Assembly (NCBI RefSeq): GCF_900129025.1
Contig: NZ_FQUM01000011.1
Coordinates: 1-64,000 of the forward strand
Direction: 5' to 3'
Source of the DNA: Mariniphaga anaerophila
GTDB taxonomy: Bacteria > Bacteroidota > Bacteroidia > Bacteroidales > Prolixibacteraceae
DNA length: 64,000 nucleotides
Shown here: positions 26,541 to 34,819 of the stretch, in pieces
Layout: every line of letters begins with the position of its first letter
How positions within the stretch are numbered: position 1 is the stretch's first letter
Notes under the pieces: model-generated
Told to the model about the DNA's origin: nothing
Databases searched by the model: none
What the model saw: the letters and a program-made list of their open reading frames with translations, nothing else
Made by a program: the position numbers and the translations under genes

Positions 26541-27605
26541 TTAAAACCAATCCTTTTTTCTGAAATAGTACAACATTGTTGCTGCAATAATAGCCATTAC
26601 GGCAAGCATAACAAAATACGCGTATTTGAAATGTAATTCGGGGAGGTTATCGAAGTTGGTACCATACACTCCGGCAATAAAAGTCAGCGGAATAAAAATA
26701 GAAGCAAAAATGGTGAGTACTTTCATAACTTCGTTGGTGCGGTTGCCAACGTTAGAGTGGTAAATATTCAGATAATCGTTGGCCATGTTGTGATAAATCT
26801 CAACCGCTTCCATAACCTGTGTGGCAAGGTCGTTCAAATCTTTTAAAAATTTGATGGTTTTTTTCTGAATGAGTTTTGATTCTGTTTTGTTGAGCAGAAG
26901 CATTATTTCTTTAAGCGGGAAAACAGATTTTCGAATAAATCCTACGTTGGTTTTCATCCGGTAAATTTCTTCGAGCGTTGATTTTTGTGCATTGTTCAAC
27001 ACTTCTTTTTCCATCTCTTCCATGGACGCACCAACACCTTCAACACAATGAATGTACCCGTCAATCAGCGTGTCGATGAGGGCGTACGCCAGATAATCGG
27101 CGCCCGAGTACCGGATGCGCCCTTTGTTTTGTCGTATTCTTTCGCGCACCGGTTCAAAATAGTGCGCTGTTTTCTCCTGAAAAGTTATAACGGTGTTTTC
27201 TCCCAGTATGATTGACACCTGGTCTCCGGAAACCCTTCTGGTGTCTTCGTGGTATTGTAATATTTTCAAAAAGAAGGTAAGGTTGGTAGGGTTCTCGGTT
27301 ACTTTCGGCCGCTGGTCAGTGTTCATAATATCTTCCAGCTCCAATGGGTGAATTGAAAACCGTTCGCCTGCCTTTGCAATTAATTCGGTGTTTTGCAACC
27401 CGTAAATGTTTATCCACAACACGGCTTCCTCCGGGAGCTCCACAGGTATTTCGGCAACGGTGCTCACCTGCTTTTCTTCCAGATGATCCCGGTTGTAAAT
27501 CATCAGGTGAATCTCTGACTTTTCCATTTTGGGATTCCCGATAAAAATCAGGGACCCCGGTGTGGCGCCGTGCGATTCTTTTCTGTTTTTTATGAAGCGT
27601 GCCAT
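26541..27605 (-). CDS. corA: CorA-family divalent metal ion channel with GTN in place of GMN
   Basis: The product is 354 residues. A long cytoplasmic N-terminal alpha/beta domain (HPLELEDIMNTDQRPKV) and long stalk helix precede two C-terminal membrane helices. The first helix ends in the selectivity loop, here IAGVYGTNFDNLPELH. The hallmark of CorA Mg2+ channels is Gly-Met-Asn; here Met is Thr, so ion preference may differ (ZntB, for example, carries GIN). The ATG overlaps the stop of the upstream transporter (TAATG), implying coupled translation. Confidence 0.9.
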   Translation of the reverse strand: MARFIKNRKESHGATPGSLIFIGNPKMEKSEIHLMIYNRDHLEEKQVSTVAEIPVELPEEAVLWINIYGLQNTELIAKAGERFSIHPLELEDIMNTDQRPKVTENPTNLTFFLKILQYHEDTRRVSGDQVSIILGENTVITFQEKTAHYFEPVRERIRQNKGRIRYSGADYLAYALIDTLIDGYIHCVEGVGASMEEMEKEVLNNAQKSTLEEIYRMKTNVGFIRKSVFPLKEIMLLLNKTESKLIQKKTIKFLKDLNDLATQVMEAVEIYHNMANDYLNIYHSNVGNRTNEVMKVLTIFASIFIPLTFIAGVYGTNFDNLPELHFKYAYFVMLAVMAIIAATMLYYFRKKDWF

Positions 27606-29824
27606 TATTCTATGGTTTTCTGGTCTTTTGAGTGAACAAACAAAATGGTGCCCAACTCATCGTATCCATCAAATACCTTTTCTTTTTCCTTTTTAATGCG
27701 TTCTTCGCGAATGCCAATGAGCGTCAGTCCGGCATTGGACGAATGGTTGTTAATAATTGCCTTAGTGGAAACTTCCGGTTGCTGGGTCAGCAGCTTAATG
27801 TTTTTTCCTGAAATAGGGAGCCTTCCCGAAATAACCAGCTCTTCCATCGCCTTTTTGGTGCTCTGAACTTCTTCCGGCCTGCAAATATTGAAAATTTGGA
27901 TGTGCCCTTTTCTCCAGTCGGGGTGCCCCGAAATGATGAACCCGAGGAAAATCATCAGGTTGGCATTTTCTGTATCCAGCGAATTAATCCAGATGTGAAT
28001 TCCTTTTTTATACTGAATTTCGCGGCTGCCGCTGCTTAAAATGCAAATGTCGAAATCGCCGGAATTGACCAGCGCAAAATTGTCTATGATTTCTTCCAGA
28101 TTAGTAGGATTATCTTTGTCGTATTCAAAAATAACCATGTTGTTTTCCATGCCTGCAATGCCCGGAATCTGAATAGCCTGTGCAATGGCCGAAGTGTTCG
28201 ATGGCGAAATCAGCGTGTCAATATACACGTGGTTCTCGATGTTGTTAACATGGTCAATCAGCTTTTTATGTTCCAGCCGAGCCTGTTCTGCTGTGCTTTT
28301 TGAATAGTAACCCACAATGTGGTGAAGATAAGTTCCAAACCCGTATTTGTACGAAATCCAGTTGAGCAGCCGGAATGCCTTGTCGCGTTTAAACGAGTCT
28401 TTTGATATGCAGATGGCACTCGGCCGCCACTCTTTTTGTGCTTTTTTACTTTGTTTTTTCTGAATAAGCACCTGCAGGTTTCGGTTAAGCTGAAACAGTG
28501 CATTGGCAAAAATAGATGCAAAGCCTTTGCGCGTTTTGTGGTAGTGGTCAACATAAAGGTAGATTACCGTTATTAGCATAAAAGCCAACACAGCGTAGAG
28601 TGTGCTTATTTTGAACATAACCCACACCGCCACTGCAAATCCGGTAAGCGAAATGTACCAGCGACTTTTGAACGACGGCCGGTACGACGGTGAAGAACCG
28701 AAGTGGTTGAGTACCGAAATGAGGCAAAGCGAACCGTAGGTAACCATAAAAAACATTGAGATAATGGAGGCCACCGCGTTTACATCGCCCAGCGCCACAA
28801 AAATAAATGCAATAATCGATGTAATCAATGATGCGTTTACCGGCTCGTTATCGCCAATCCTTCCTTTTGCCAGCCACGAATTTACCTTTTTCGACGGGAA
28901 TGCTTTGTCTAGCGCCAGAGCCTGCAAGGTGCGCGGAGCAACCATTACCGAGCCAAGCGCCGATGAAATGGTGGACGCAGCCAACCCCAGCGGAATTACA
29001 ATTGCACCTCCCAGCGCAATGCGGGACATGATTAGCTGTTCCTGCAAAAGATCCTGAACAGAGGCCGATTGAGCCAGTTTGTACACAACAAAAAAGTAGA
29101 TTATCATTCCGCTAAACGTAGCCAGTGTTGTTCCCATGGGAATAGAAACCGATGGTCGCTTCAAATCGCCCGAAAGCCCTACTCCTGCAGTCATGCCTGT
29201 AAATGCCGGGAAAATTATGGCAAATACAACGAAAAAATCCTGCTTGTTTCTAAACTGGGCATTTGCCAGGTTAAATGTTGAAGCCTCTGCTTGTCCGGTT
29301 TTTCCCAGGAAAAACATTACCAATGAAACAAGTAAAACGGCCACTACAAAATAGAGTGCTTTTACTCCAAGGTTGGCTCCCTTTTTTATGATGAGTATAG
29401 CCAGCCCGGCCATTACCGGCAAACTGATGGCTTGCCGGGGAAGCACAAACCCCAGGGTGTCGGAAATGTATTTGAAAAAAAACTCAAATGCTTCGGTAAA
29501 AGCAATTACATAAAAAGCAACGCTTATTGCCTGCGAAAAGAAGAGCGCAATTCCAATGGTGGCCCCAATGTTCAGCCCAAAAGAACGGGAGATGATGAAA
29601 TATTCACCTCCTCCTTCCACCCGCTTGTTGGTGGCAATTTCGGAAATGGCCAGGGCGGTGGGGATGGTCACCAGGTGCCCCAGCAAAATAATCAGGATAA
29701 CTCCCCAGAATCCCAAGGTTCCAACTGCGTAACCAAAGCGCAAAAATAAGATTGCGCCCAGAATGGTTGAAATTGCAGTAAAAAAGACCGGAGCAGTGCC
29801 AAACTTTTTAGTTTCAATGGTCAT
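27605..29824 (-). CDS. APC-superfamily transporter, SLC12 (cation-chloride cotransporter)-like
   Basis: The product is 739 residues. About twelve membrane helices begin TAISTILGAILFLRFGYAVG, with the GGGEYFIISRSFG and GATIGIALFFSQAISVAFY segments found in SLC12-type proteins. These are followed by a roughly 270-residue soluble C-terminal domain (ICISKDSFKRDKAFRLLNW to the end). That large cytosolic domain and the first helix set it apart from ordinary amino acid permeases. Eukaryotic relatives move K+/Na+ with Cl-; the bacterial substrate is unproven. It is the first gene of a run with CorA- and MscS-like channels. Confidence 0.85.
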   Translation of the reverse strand: MTIETKKFGTAPVFFTAISTILGAILFLRFGYAVGTLGFWGVILIILLGHLVTIPTALAISEIATNKRVEGGGEYFIISRSFGLNIGATIGIALFFSQAISVAFYVIAFTEAFEFFFKYISDTLGFVLPRQAISLPVMAGLAILIIKKGANLGVKALYFVVAVLLVSLVMFFLGKTGQAEASTFNLANAQFRNKQDFFVVFAIIFPAFTGMTAGVGLSGDLKRPSVSIPMGTTLATFSGMIIYFFVVYKLAQSASVQDLLQEQLIMSRIALGGAIVIPLGLAASTISSALGSVMVAPRTLQALALDKAFPSKKVNSWLAKGRIGDNEPVNASLITSIIAFIFVALGDVNAVASIISMFFMVTYGSLCLISVLNHFGSSPSYRPSFKSRWYISLTGFAVAVWVMFKISTLYAVLAFMLITVIYLYVDHYHKTRKGFASIFANALFQLNRNLQVLIQKKQSKKAQKEWRPSAICISKDSFKRDKAFRLLNWISYKYGFGTYLHHIVGYYSKSTAEQARLEHKKLIDHVNNIENHVYIDTLISPSNTSAIAQAIQIPGIAGMENNMVIFEYDKDNPTNLEEIIDNFALVNSGDFDICILSSGSREIQYKKGIHIWINSLDTENANLMIFLGFIISGHPDWRKGHIQIFNICRPEEVQSTKKAMEELVISGRLPISGKNIKLLTQQPEVSTKAIINNHSSNAGLTLIGIREERIKKEKEKVFDGYDELGTILFVHSKDQKTIE

Positions 29825-29955
29825 ATTCAGAACAAGTTATTTTTTCGAAAGATAGAAAATGAAACCCGAAAATGTATATGCTTCGGAAAATATAACCTTC
29901 AATTTTTTGCAGATTTTATCTAAAAGGGTAGTGTCCTGTTTCTGGTATGACTTCC

Positions 29956-30306
29956 CTAATATTTTACTTTTAGGGCATGTCCTTCTTTTACCAGTTCTTC
30001 GTTTAAAGTTATATCGCTATCTGCCAGAAAGATGGTTCCGATGTAGCGCCCGTACTTCCCTGTGTTTTTTTCGGTTTCAATAACTATTTTGTTGTCGTTG
30101 TCTGCCAGTCTTTTTTCGACGTATTGCTTTGCCGCCATTCCGCGTTTATGCTCTTCTGAGTCTTTTTTTACGCTGAAAATTTCAGGTGTGTTAATGTCTG
30201 CCAGCCTGATGCGCTGGTGGGTGGTTATTTTAAATCCCAGGTCAATTGTGATGTCGAGCGTGTCGCCGTCTACTACATAATCTACAGTGGCTTTGTATTG
30301 ATACAT
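29956..30306 (-). CDS. Staphylococcal-nuclease-like (thermonuclease) protein
   Basis: The product is 116 residues, essentially one SNase OB-fold domain. Catalytic positions are visible: DGDTLDITID (metal Asp), RIRLADINTPE (first Arg and the Glu) and GKYGRYIGTI (second Arg). There is no signal peptide, so it may act in the cytoplasm or be released some other way. The length is slightly below that of typical secreted members. It is divergent from the coiled-coil protein gene. Confidence 0.88.
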   Translation of the reverse strand: MYQYKATVDYVVDGDTLDITIDLGFKITTHQRIRLADINTPEIFSVKKDSEEHKRGMAAKQYVEKRLADNDNKIVIETEKNTGKYGRYIGTIFLADSDITLNEELVKEGHALKVKY

Positions 30307-30342
30307 GCGTTTAAAATTTAATGGTTTATCTTTACAATTTAC

Positions 30343-30350
30343 TACTTTTG
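30343..30350 (+). promoter_or_regulatory. -7 element of the coiled-coil protein gene
   Basis: TACTTTTG is an exact TAnnTTTG match 28 bases before the ATG at 30379. Confidence 0.45.
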
Positions 30351-30378
30351 AGTTGAATAGAAACTAAAAATCAGAAAA

Positions 30379-30693
30379 ATGAACCGGGAAGAATTTAAAG
30401 AAAAAGCCAAAAAAAGTATTGACGAGCTCTTTGCCAAAATCGATGAGTTGGAGTCGAAAAAAGGTGAAATTAAAGAGAAATCGAAGGCGAAATTCAACGA
30501 AATAATGGAAGAGATAAAGGAAATTGAGGCCGAGCTTGAGGCCAGGTTTCGCCAAATGGAAGAGTCGGGAGACGGCAAATGGGCCGAAGCAAAAGAAGCA
30601 TTTTCTAAAAGCGCTGAGTCGTTTAAAGAAGCATTTCAGCACCTGGCATCGTTGTTTAAAAATCAGTCGGGTAATTCAAAAGAAGCAAATTAG
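30379..30693 (+). CDS. Small charged coiled-coil protein
   Basis: The product is 104 residues, almost entirely alpha-helical and rich in Glu and Lys with heptad spacing (AKKSIDELFAKIDELESKKG, FNEIMEEIKEIEAELEARF). There is no signal peptide or membrane segment. The composition resembles small stress-related coiled-coil proteins (including apolipoprotein- and sll1863-like families), but no specific family can be named. It has its own promoter-like element. Confidence 0.7.
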   Translation: MNREEFKEKAKKSIDELFAKIDELESKKGEIKEKSKAKFNEIMEEIKEIEAELEARFRQMEESGDGKWAEAKEAFSKSAESFKEAFQHLASLFKNQSGNSKEAN

Positions 30694-30926
30694 TATTGGT
30701 CCGCTGCTCGTTTGGTTTTTCAGGCGAATGGTTTTACGTAATGAAATGGCAGGCGTAAAAATCAGCCGACAGTTTTCCCGGTAAGCTGTTCGGATTTGCC
30801 TTGTTTTTCAATATCCTGTTTCTCTTTTGTTAATGTTTTCGGTTACAGATTGAAAGTTTTTTTTTGTTTTGTTTTGACCCAAAAGTGTGCTGATGCAATT
30901 AATTTTTTGGTTACTTTTAATGAGTA

Positions 30927-32231
30927 ATGGACAATGAAAAAATACAGCAAAAGCTTAGTATTCTTGCTGATGCGGCCAAGTACGATGTGTCGTGTGCCTC
31001 CAGCGGAAGCAACCGTCGAAATGCATCAAAAGGAATAGGTAGCGGCGTGTCTTGCGGAATTTGCCACAGTTTTACGGAAGACGGGCGGTGCATCAGTCTG
31101 TTTAAAATTTTGATGACCAACCACTGTATTTTTGATTGTGCCTATTGTGTGAACCGGCGCAGCAACGATCGGCCGCGCGCAACATTTACCGTTCAGGAGA
31201 TTGTGGATCTTACAATCGGGTTTTATCGGCGCAATTTTATCGAAGGGTTGTTCCTGAGTTCGGGAGTAATTAAAAGTCCGGATTACACAATGGAACGAAT
31301 GGTGCAGGTTGCCCGGAAACTGCGCGAGGAAGAAAATTATTACGGTTACATTCATTTGAAAGCCATTCCCGGTGCCAGCGATGAGCTGGTAAATCAGGCA
31401 GGGCGTTTTGCTGACAGGCTGAGTGTAAATATCGAAATTCCTACCGAGCCCAATCTGAAGAAACTGGCGCCCGAGAAAAATTTTCAGGGAATTATGAATC
31501 CCATGGAACAGATACGCAACGAAATTGCAATGAGCAAAGAGGAGCGAAGAAAGTACAGAACGGCGCCTCTGTTTGCTCCGGCAGGACAGAGTACCCAGTT
31601 GATTGTGGGAGCCACGCCCGAAACCGATCGTCAAATCATTTTGCTGTCGTCCAATCTTTATCAAACTCAAAAATTAAAGCGAGTCTATTTTTCGGGGTAC
31701 ATCCCGGTAAATGTTTACGATCAACGGTTGCCGGCCATGAACAAACCGCCGTTGGTGCGCGAAAACCGGCTGTATCAGAGCGACTGGCTCATGCGTTTTT
31801 ATCGCTTTAAAGCTGAAGAAATACTTACAGAAGAACAGCCTTTTCTGGATTTGGAAGTGGATCCGAAGCTGGGTTACGCGTTACGAAATCTACATCTTTT
31901 CCCGATTGATGTAAATACTGCTGACTATGAAATGATTTTGCGAATTCCCGGAGTTGGGGTGCAGTCGGCACAACGGATTATTCAGGCACGGCGCCACCGA
32001 AAGCTGACTTTTTATCATTTGAAGAAGATAGGCGTTGTGTTAAAACGGGCGAAGTATTTTATTAAAACCAACGAACTGCCCGCCGGACTGAAAACCGACC
32101 TGCCTCCCGAAAACCTGAAACGGATGTTGCTCTCGGGCAGTGCTGCCAGGCGTCGAAAAGCCATGGATACACAACTTAGTCTTTTTGAAATACAGAAACC
32201 TGCGCTGCCGCAAACGCAATGGCAGCATTAG
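30927..32231 (+). CDS. Putative DNA modification/repair radical SAM protein (TIGR03916-like)
   Basis: The product is 434 residues. The radical SAM cluster motif is CIFDCAYC (Cx3Cx2C), preceded by an extra Cys cluster (CGICHSFTEDGRC). The SAM-barrel region (GLFLSSGVIKSPDYTMERMV, GYIHLKAIPG) follows. A C-terminal helix-hairpin-helix (IPGVGVQSAQRIIQARR) is a DNA-binding module. This architecture is that of the radical SAM protein usually encoded beside a uracil-DNA-glycosylase-like partner; the chemistry is not settled. No such partner is adjacent here. A near-consensus -7 element (TACTTTTA, 30912-30919) lies just before the ATG. Confidence 0.88.
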   Translation: MDNEKIQQKLSILADAAKYDVSCASSGSNRRNASKGIGSGVSCGICHSFTEDGRCISLFKILMTNHCIFDCAYCVNRRSNDRPRATFTVQEIVDLTIGFYRRNFIEGLFLSSGVIKSPDYTMERMVQVARKLREEENYYGYIHLKAIPGASDELVNQAGRFADRLSVNIEIPTEPNLKKLAPEKNFQGIMNPMEQIRNEIAMSKEERRKYRTAPLFAPAGQSTQLIVGATPETDRQIILLSSNLYQTQKLKRVYFSGYIPVNVYDQRLPAMNKPPLVRENRLYQSDWLMRFYRFKAEEILTEEQPFLDLEVDPKLGYALRNLHLFPIDVNTADYEMILRIPGVGVQSAQRIIQARRHRKLTFYHLKKIGVVLKRAKYFIKTNELPAGLKTDLPPENLKRMLLSGSAARRRKAMDTQLSLFEIQKPALPQTQWQH

Positions 32232-32296
32232 CAGCCAAAGGAAGATTAGTCCTTTTGAAATCTATATTTTCAACACAAATTTAAAACTGCAAACCA

Positions 32297-33472
32297 TTGA
32301 AAAGAATTCTTACTATTGATATTATGCGGGGCCTCACGCTCTTTTTGATGCTTTTTGTGAACGACTTGTACATGAAAAATGTGCCCTGGTGGCTGGGACA
32401 CACCGAGGCCGGTTTTGATGGAATGGGGCTGGCAGACTGGGTGTTCCCCGGTTTTTTGTTTATGGTGGGCATGGCAATTCCGTTTGCCGTACAAAGCCGA
32501 ATTAAAAAAGGAAATTCTACATGGCAGGTGCTGCAACATATTTTTTCGCGCACCGTTAGTTTGCTGATTATTGGTGTCTTGATGTTGAATGCTTCGAGAT
32601 TGAACCCGGAACTGGCCGGAATTAGTAAAAATCTGTGGGCATTATTAATGTATATTTCCGTGTTTTTAGTTTGGAACTTGTATCGAAATATTTCCCGAAA
32701 AGCAATTTTTATATTGAAAGGGCTGGGGATTGCCGGGCTGCTGTTTCTTGCTGTAATTTTCAGAAGCGGGACTGCAGAAAGTCCGGGCTGGCTGGTCACC
32801 GGCTGGTGGGGGATTTTAGGGCTGATTGGTTGGGGCTACTTGTCTGCGGCATTGGTGTACCTGGTGGCGAAAGAGGGCCTTTTGAAAACCGGTTTGTTTT
32901 GGATGTTGTTTTTTGCTTTGAATGTGCTTTCTCAACTGAAAACGCTTTCAATATTAGAATTCCTGCGTCCTGCTTTGGGTATTTTACTTGAAGGTAGCAC
33001 GCCACTGCTTGTCGTTTCCGGATTGTTTTTCAGCCTTATTTTGAGGAAAACAGGCGCTGAAAAATGGAAGCAATTTTCGACTATTGGCCTAGTGCTTGGC
33101 GTTTTATGTGTGCTGCTCGGATTTGTTTTACGCAACTGGTTTATTATTTCAAAAATAAAGGGCACTCCCAGTTGGGGTTTAATTTGTACCGGCATTAGTA
33201 TTCTGCTTTTTGTGCTACTTTTTTTAGTGCTCGATGTATGGGGAAAAACCAGGTGGAGCAGCGTTTTTAAACCCGCCGGGCAAAATTCGCTGACCACCTA
33301 CCTGGCCCCAAATATTATTTACTATTCGGTTTGGATGAGCAGTTTTCCGTTGTTTTTTTATAAGTACCTGGAAAACCCGGTGTTGGTAATTACCGGTTCG
33401 GTGGTTTGGGCGCTGGCCATGATTGGTTTTTCAGCACTGCTCTCAAGAATTGGAATCAGGCTGAAGTTGTGA
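32297..33472 (+). CDS. DUF5009/HGSNAT-type membrane acyltransferase-like protein
   Basis: The product is 391 residues starting at TTG 32297. It has about ten membrane helices. The opening RILTIDIMRGLTLFLMLFVND and GLADWVFPGFLFMVGMAIPFA match the DUF5009 family, which is related to lysosomal heparan-alpha-glucosaminide N-acetyltransferase. KPAGQNSLTTYLAPN near the C-terminus is also conserved in this group. The likely job is moving an acyl group across the membrane onto a sugar; the acceptor is unknown. It lies 65 bases after the radical SAM gene and ends before a strong hairpin. Confidence 0.82.
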   Translation: MKRILTIDIMRGLTLFLMLFVNDLYMKNVPWWLGHTEAGFDGMGLADWVFPGFLFMVGMAIPFAVQSRIKKGNSTWQVLQHIFSRTVSLLIIGVLMLNASRLNPELAGISKNLWALLMYISVFLVWNLYRNISRKAIFILKGLGIAGLLFLAVIFRSGTAESPGWLVTGWWGILGLIGWGYLSAALVYLVAKEGLLKTGLFWMLFFALNVLSQLKTLSILEFLRPALGILLEGSTPLLVVSGLFFSLILRKTGAEKWKQFSTIGLVLGVLCVLLGFVLRNWFIISKIKGTPSWGLICTGISILLFVLLFLVLDVWGKTRWSSVFKPAGQNSLTTYLAPNIIYYSVWMSSFPLFFYKYLENPVLVITGSVVWALAMIGFSALLSRIGIRLKL

Positions 33473-33530
33473 TTTTTTAGATCGACAGGGCTGGTGCTCC
33501 TGATTATTAGTCAATTTTATCAATGCTTCT

Positions 33531-33583
33531 AAACACAAACATAGAATTCGATTTAACCAGATCGAATTCTATGTTTAGTGTTT
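33531..33583. terminator. Long near-perfect palindrome, probable bidirectional terminator
   Basis: The left arm 33531-33552 and right arm 33561-33583 pair over 22 bp with a single bulged base and an 8-base loop. Each arm contains GAATTC. The palindrome ends in a run of six T. It sits between the acyltransferase gene and the convergent PIG-L gene. The stem is much longer than needed for a terminator. Confidence 0.75.
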
Positions 33584-33700
33584 TTTCACGATTATGTTTC
33601 ATCAGAATTAACAATAAAAACTGAATCATAATTTGACGATACTTCTGTGGTAGTCCCGATTCGATGTCGACGCTTCCCGGGCAAATTTCCCGAAAAGCAG

Positions 33701-34570
33701 TTAATCGAAAAATGGAAACAGTTTTGCCAACTCTTCGTCAGAAGGCCTTCTGCCGTATTCGCAAATCTCGAAAGCCTCTGCTGCGGTAATTTTCGATGCC
33801 TTTTCTTTGCCGTACCATTTAATTAGTGACTGTTCTACCTTTTCTGAAATGCTTGGTTTGCGCCATTCTTTTAACAGCTCTAAACGCGCATCTTCTGAAT
33901 CGGGCACCTGGTCTAGCTTTCCGTTGGTCCACGGAAGCCATTCAAACATTTGTGACTCGTGCGCCGCAATACCGTATATTTTCTGGTTAAACTCTTCTGA
34001 AATATCAACCGAAATATCGGGCTGAAAAGGATATGGTTTCTGAAAACGGTCTTCTACATATAAAAATACCGGGTTCTTTTTTAATGGTGGCACATCCGAC
34101 GCAACATTCGGAACAATTACCATGTAGGCAGCGTCCTGAACAATAATGGCAGTATTCCGGTGGTCGGGGTGGTAGTCGTTGGGGCGCGGCCCCATAACAA
34201 TATCAGCATTCCATTTTCTGATTAGCCTGATTACTTCGAACCTGTTTTCCAGCGTTGGCATCAATTCTCCGTCGTGGTTATCCAGTACAACGTATTTTAC
34301 GCCAAACCGTTTTCCGGCTTCCTGTGCCTCGGCGCGCCTGATGCGTGCCAGCGCTCCGCCTCCCTTTTCGTGATGACCCGCATCGCCGTTAGTAAGCGAC
34401 ACAAACAGAACATTGTGCCCTGCTTTTGCATATTTAATGGCGGTTCCTCCTGCGCGAATATCTGCATCATCGGGATGTGCTCCGATGACGACCACATTTA
34501 AAGGTTGCCCGGCATAAACACAAAAACTGAAGAAGAGGGTTACAAGAAGGGACGTGGCTAGCTTTTTCAT
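33701..34570 (-). CDS. PIG-L family deacetylase, exported
   Basis: The product is 289 residues with a signal peptide (LATSLLVTLFFSFCVYAG). Zinc-site motifs of LmbE/PIG-L N-acetylglucosaminyl deacetylases are present: VIGAHPDDADIRAGGTA (HPDD) and YHPDHRN, with NGDAGHHEKGGG and HESQMFEW. Members remove N-acetyl groups from GlcNAc-type sugars. The exported form probably acts on environmental or surface glycans. Confidence 0.9.
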   Translation of the reverse strand: MKKLATSLLVTLFFSFCVYAGQPLNVVVIGAHPDDADIRAGGTAIKYAKAGHNVLFVSLTNGDAGHHEKGGGALARIRRAEAQEAGKRFGVKYVVLDNHDGELMPTLENRFEVIRLIRKWNADIVMGPRPNDYHPDHRNTAIIVQDAAYMVIVPNVASDVPPLKKNPVFLYVEDRFQKPYPFQPDISVDISEEFNQKIYGIAAHESQMFEWLPWTNGKLDQVPDSEDARLELLKEWRKPSISEKVEQSLIKWYGKEKASKITAAEAFEICEYGRRPSDEELAKLFPFFD

Positions 34571-34819
34571 AGGGAAATTGAATTTTTGTTTAGTTACATA
34601 AAATACGTTTTTCGTAAAGGTAGCAGAAATATCTCATCAATATGAAAACCCGTTTTTGAAATTTTTATTTAACAATATTTTATGTTAACTGTATCTTTAA
34701 TGAAATGCAAATTGTTACTTAAAAACACCTGAAAAATTGTAAAAATAAGTTAACGAGCTATAATTTTTATAAATTCGCCGCCCAGAAGAGTGAGTGATTA
34801 ATTATTTAAAATTTGATTT

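Noticed and set aside
31026-31670. 214-codon open frame opposite the radical SAM gene
   Set aside because: Antisense to conserved Cys-motif sequence; no domain and no start context.
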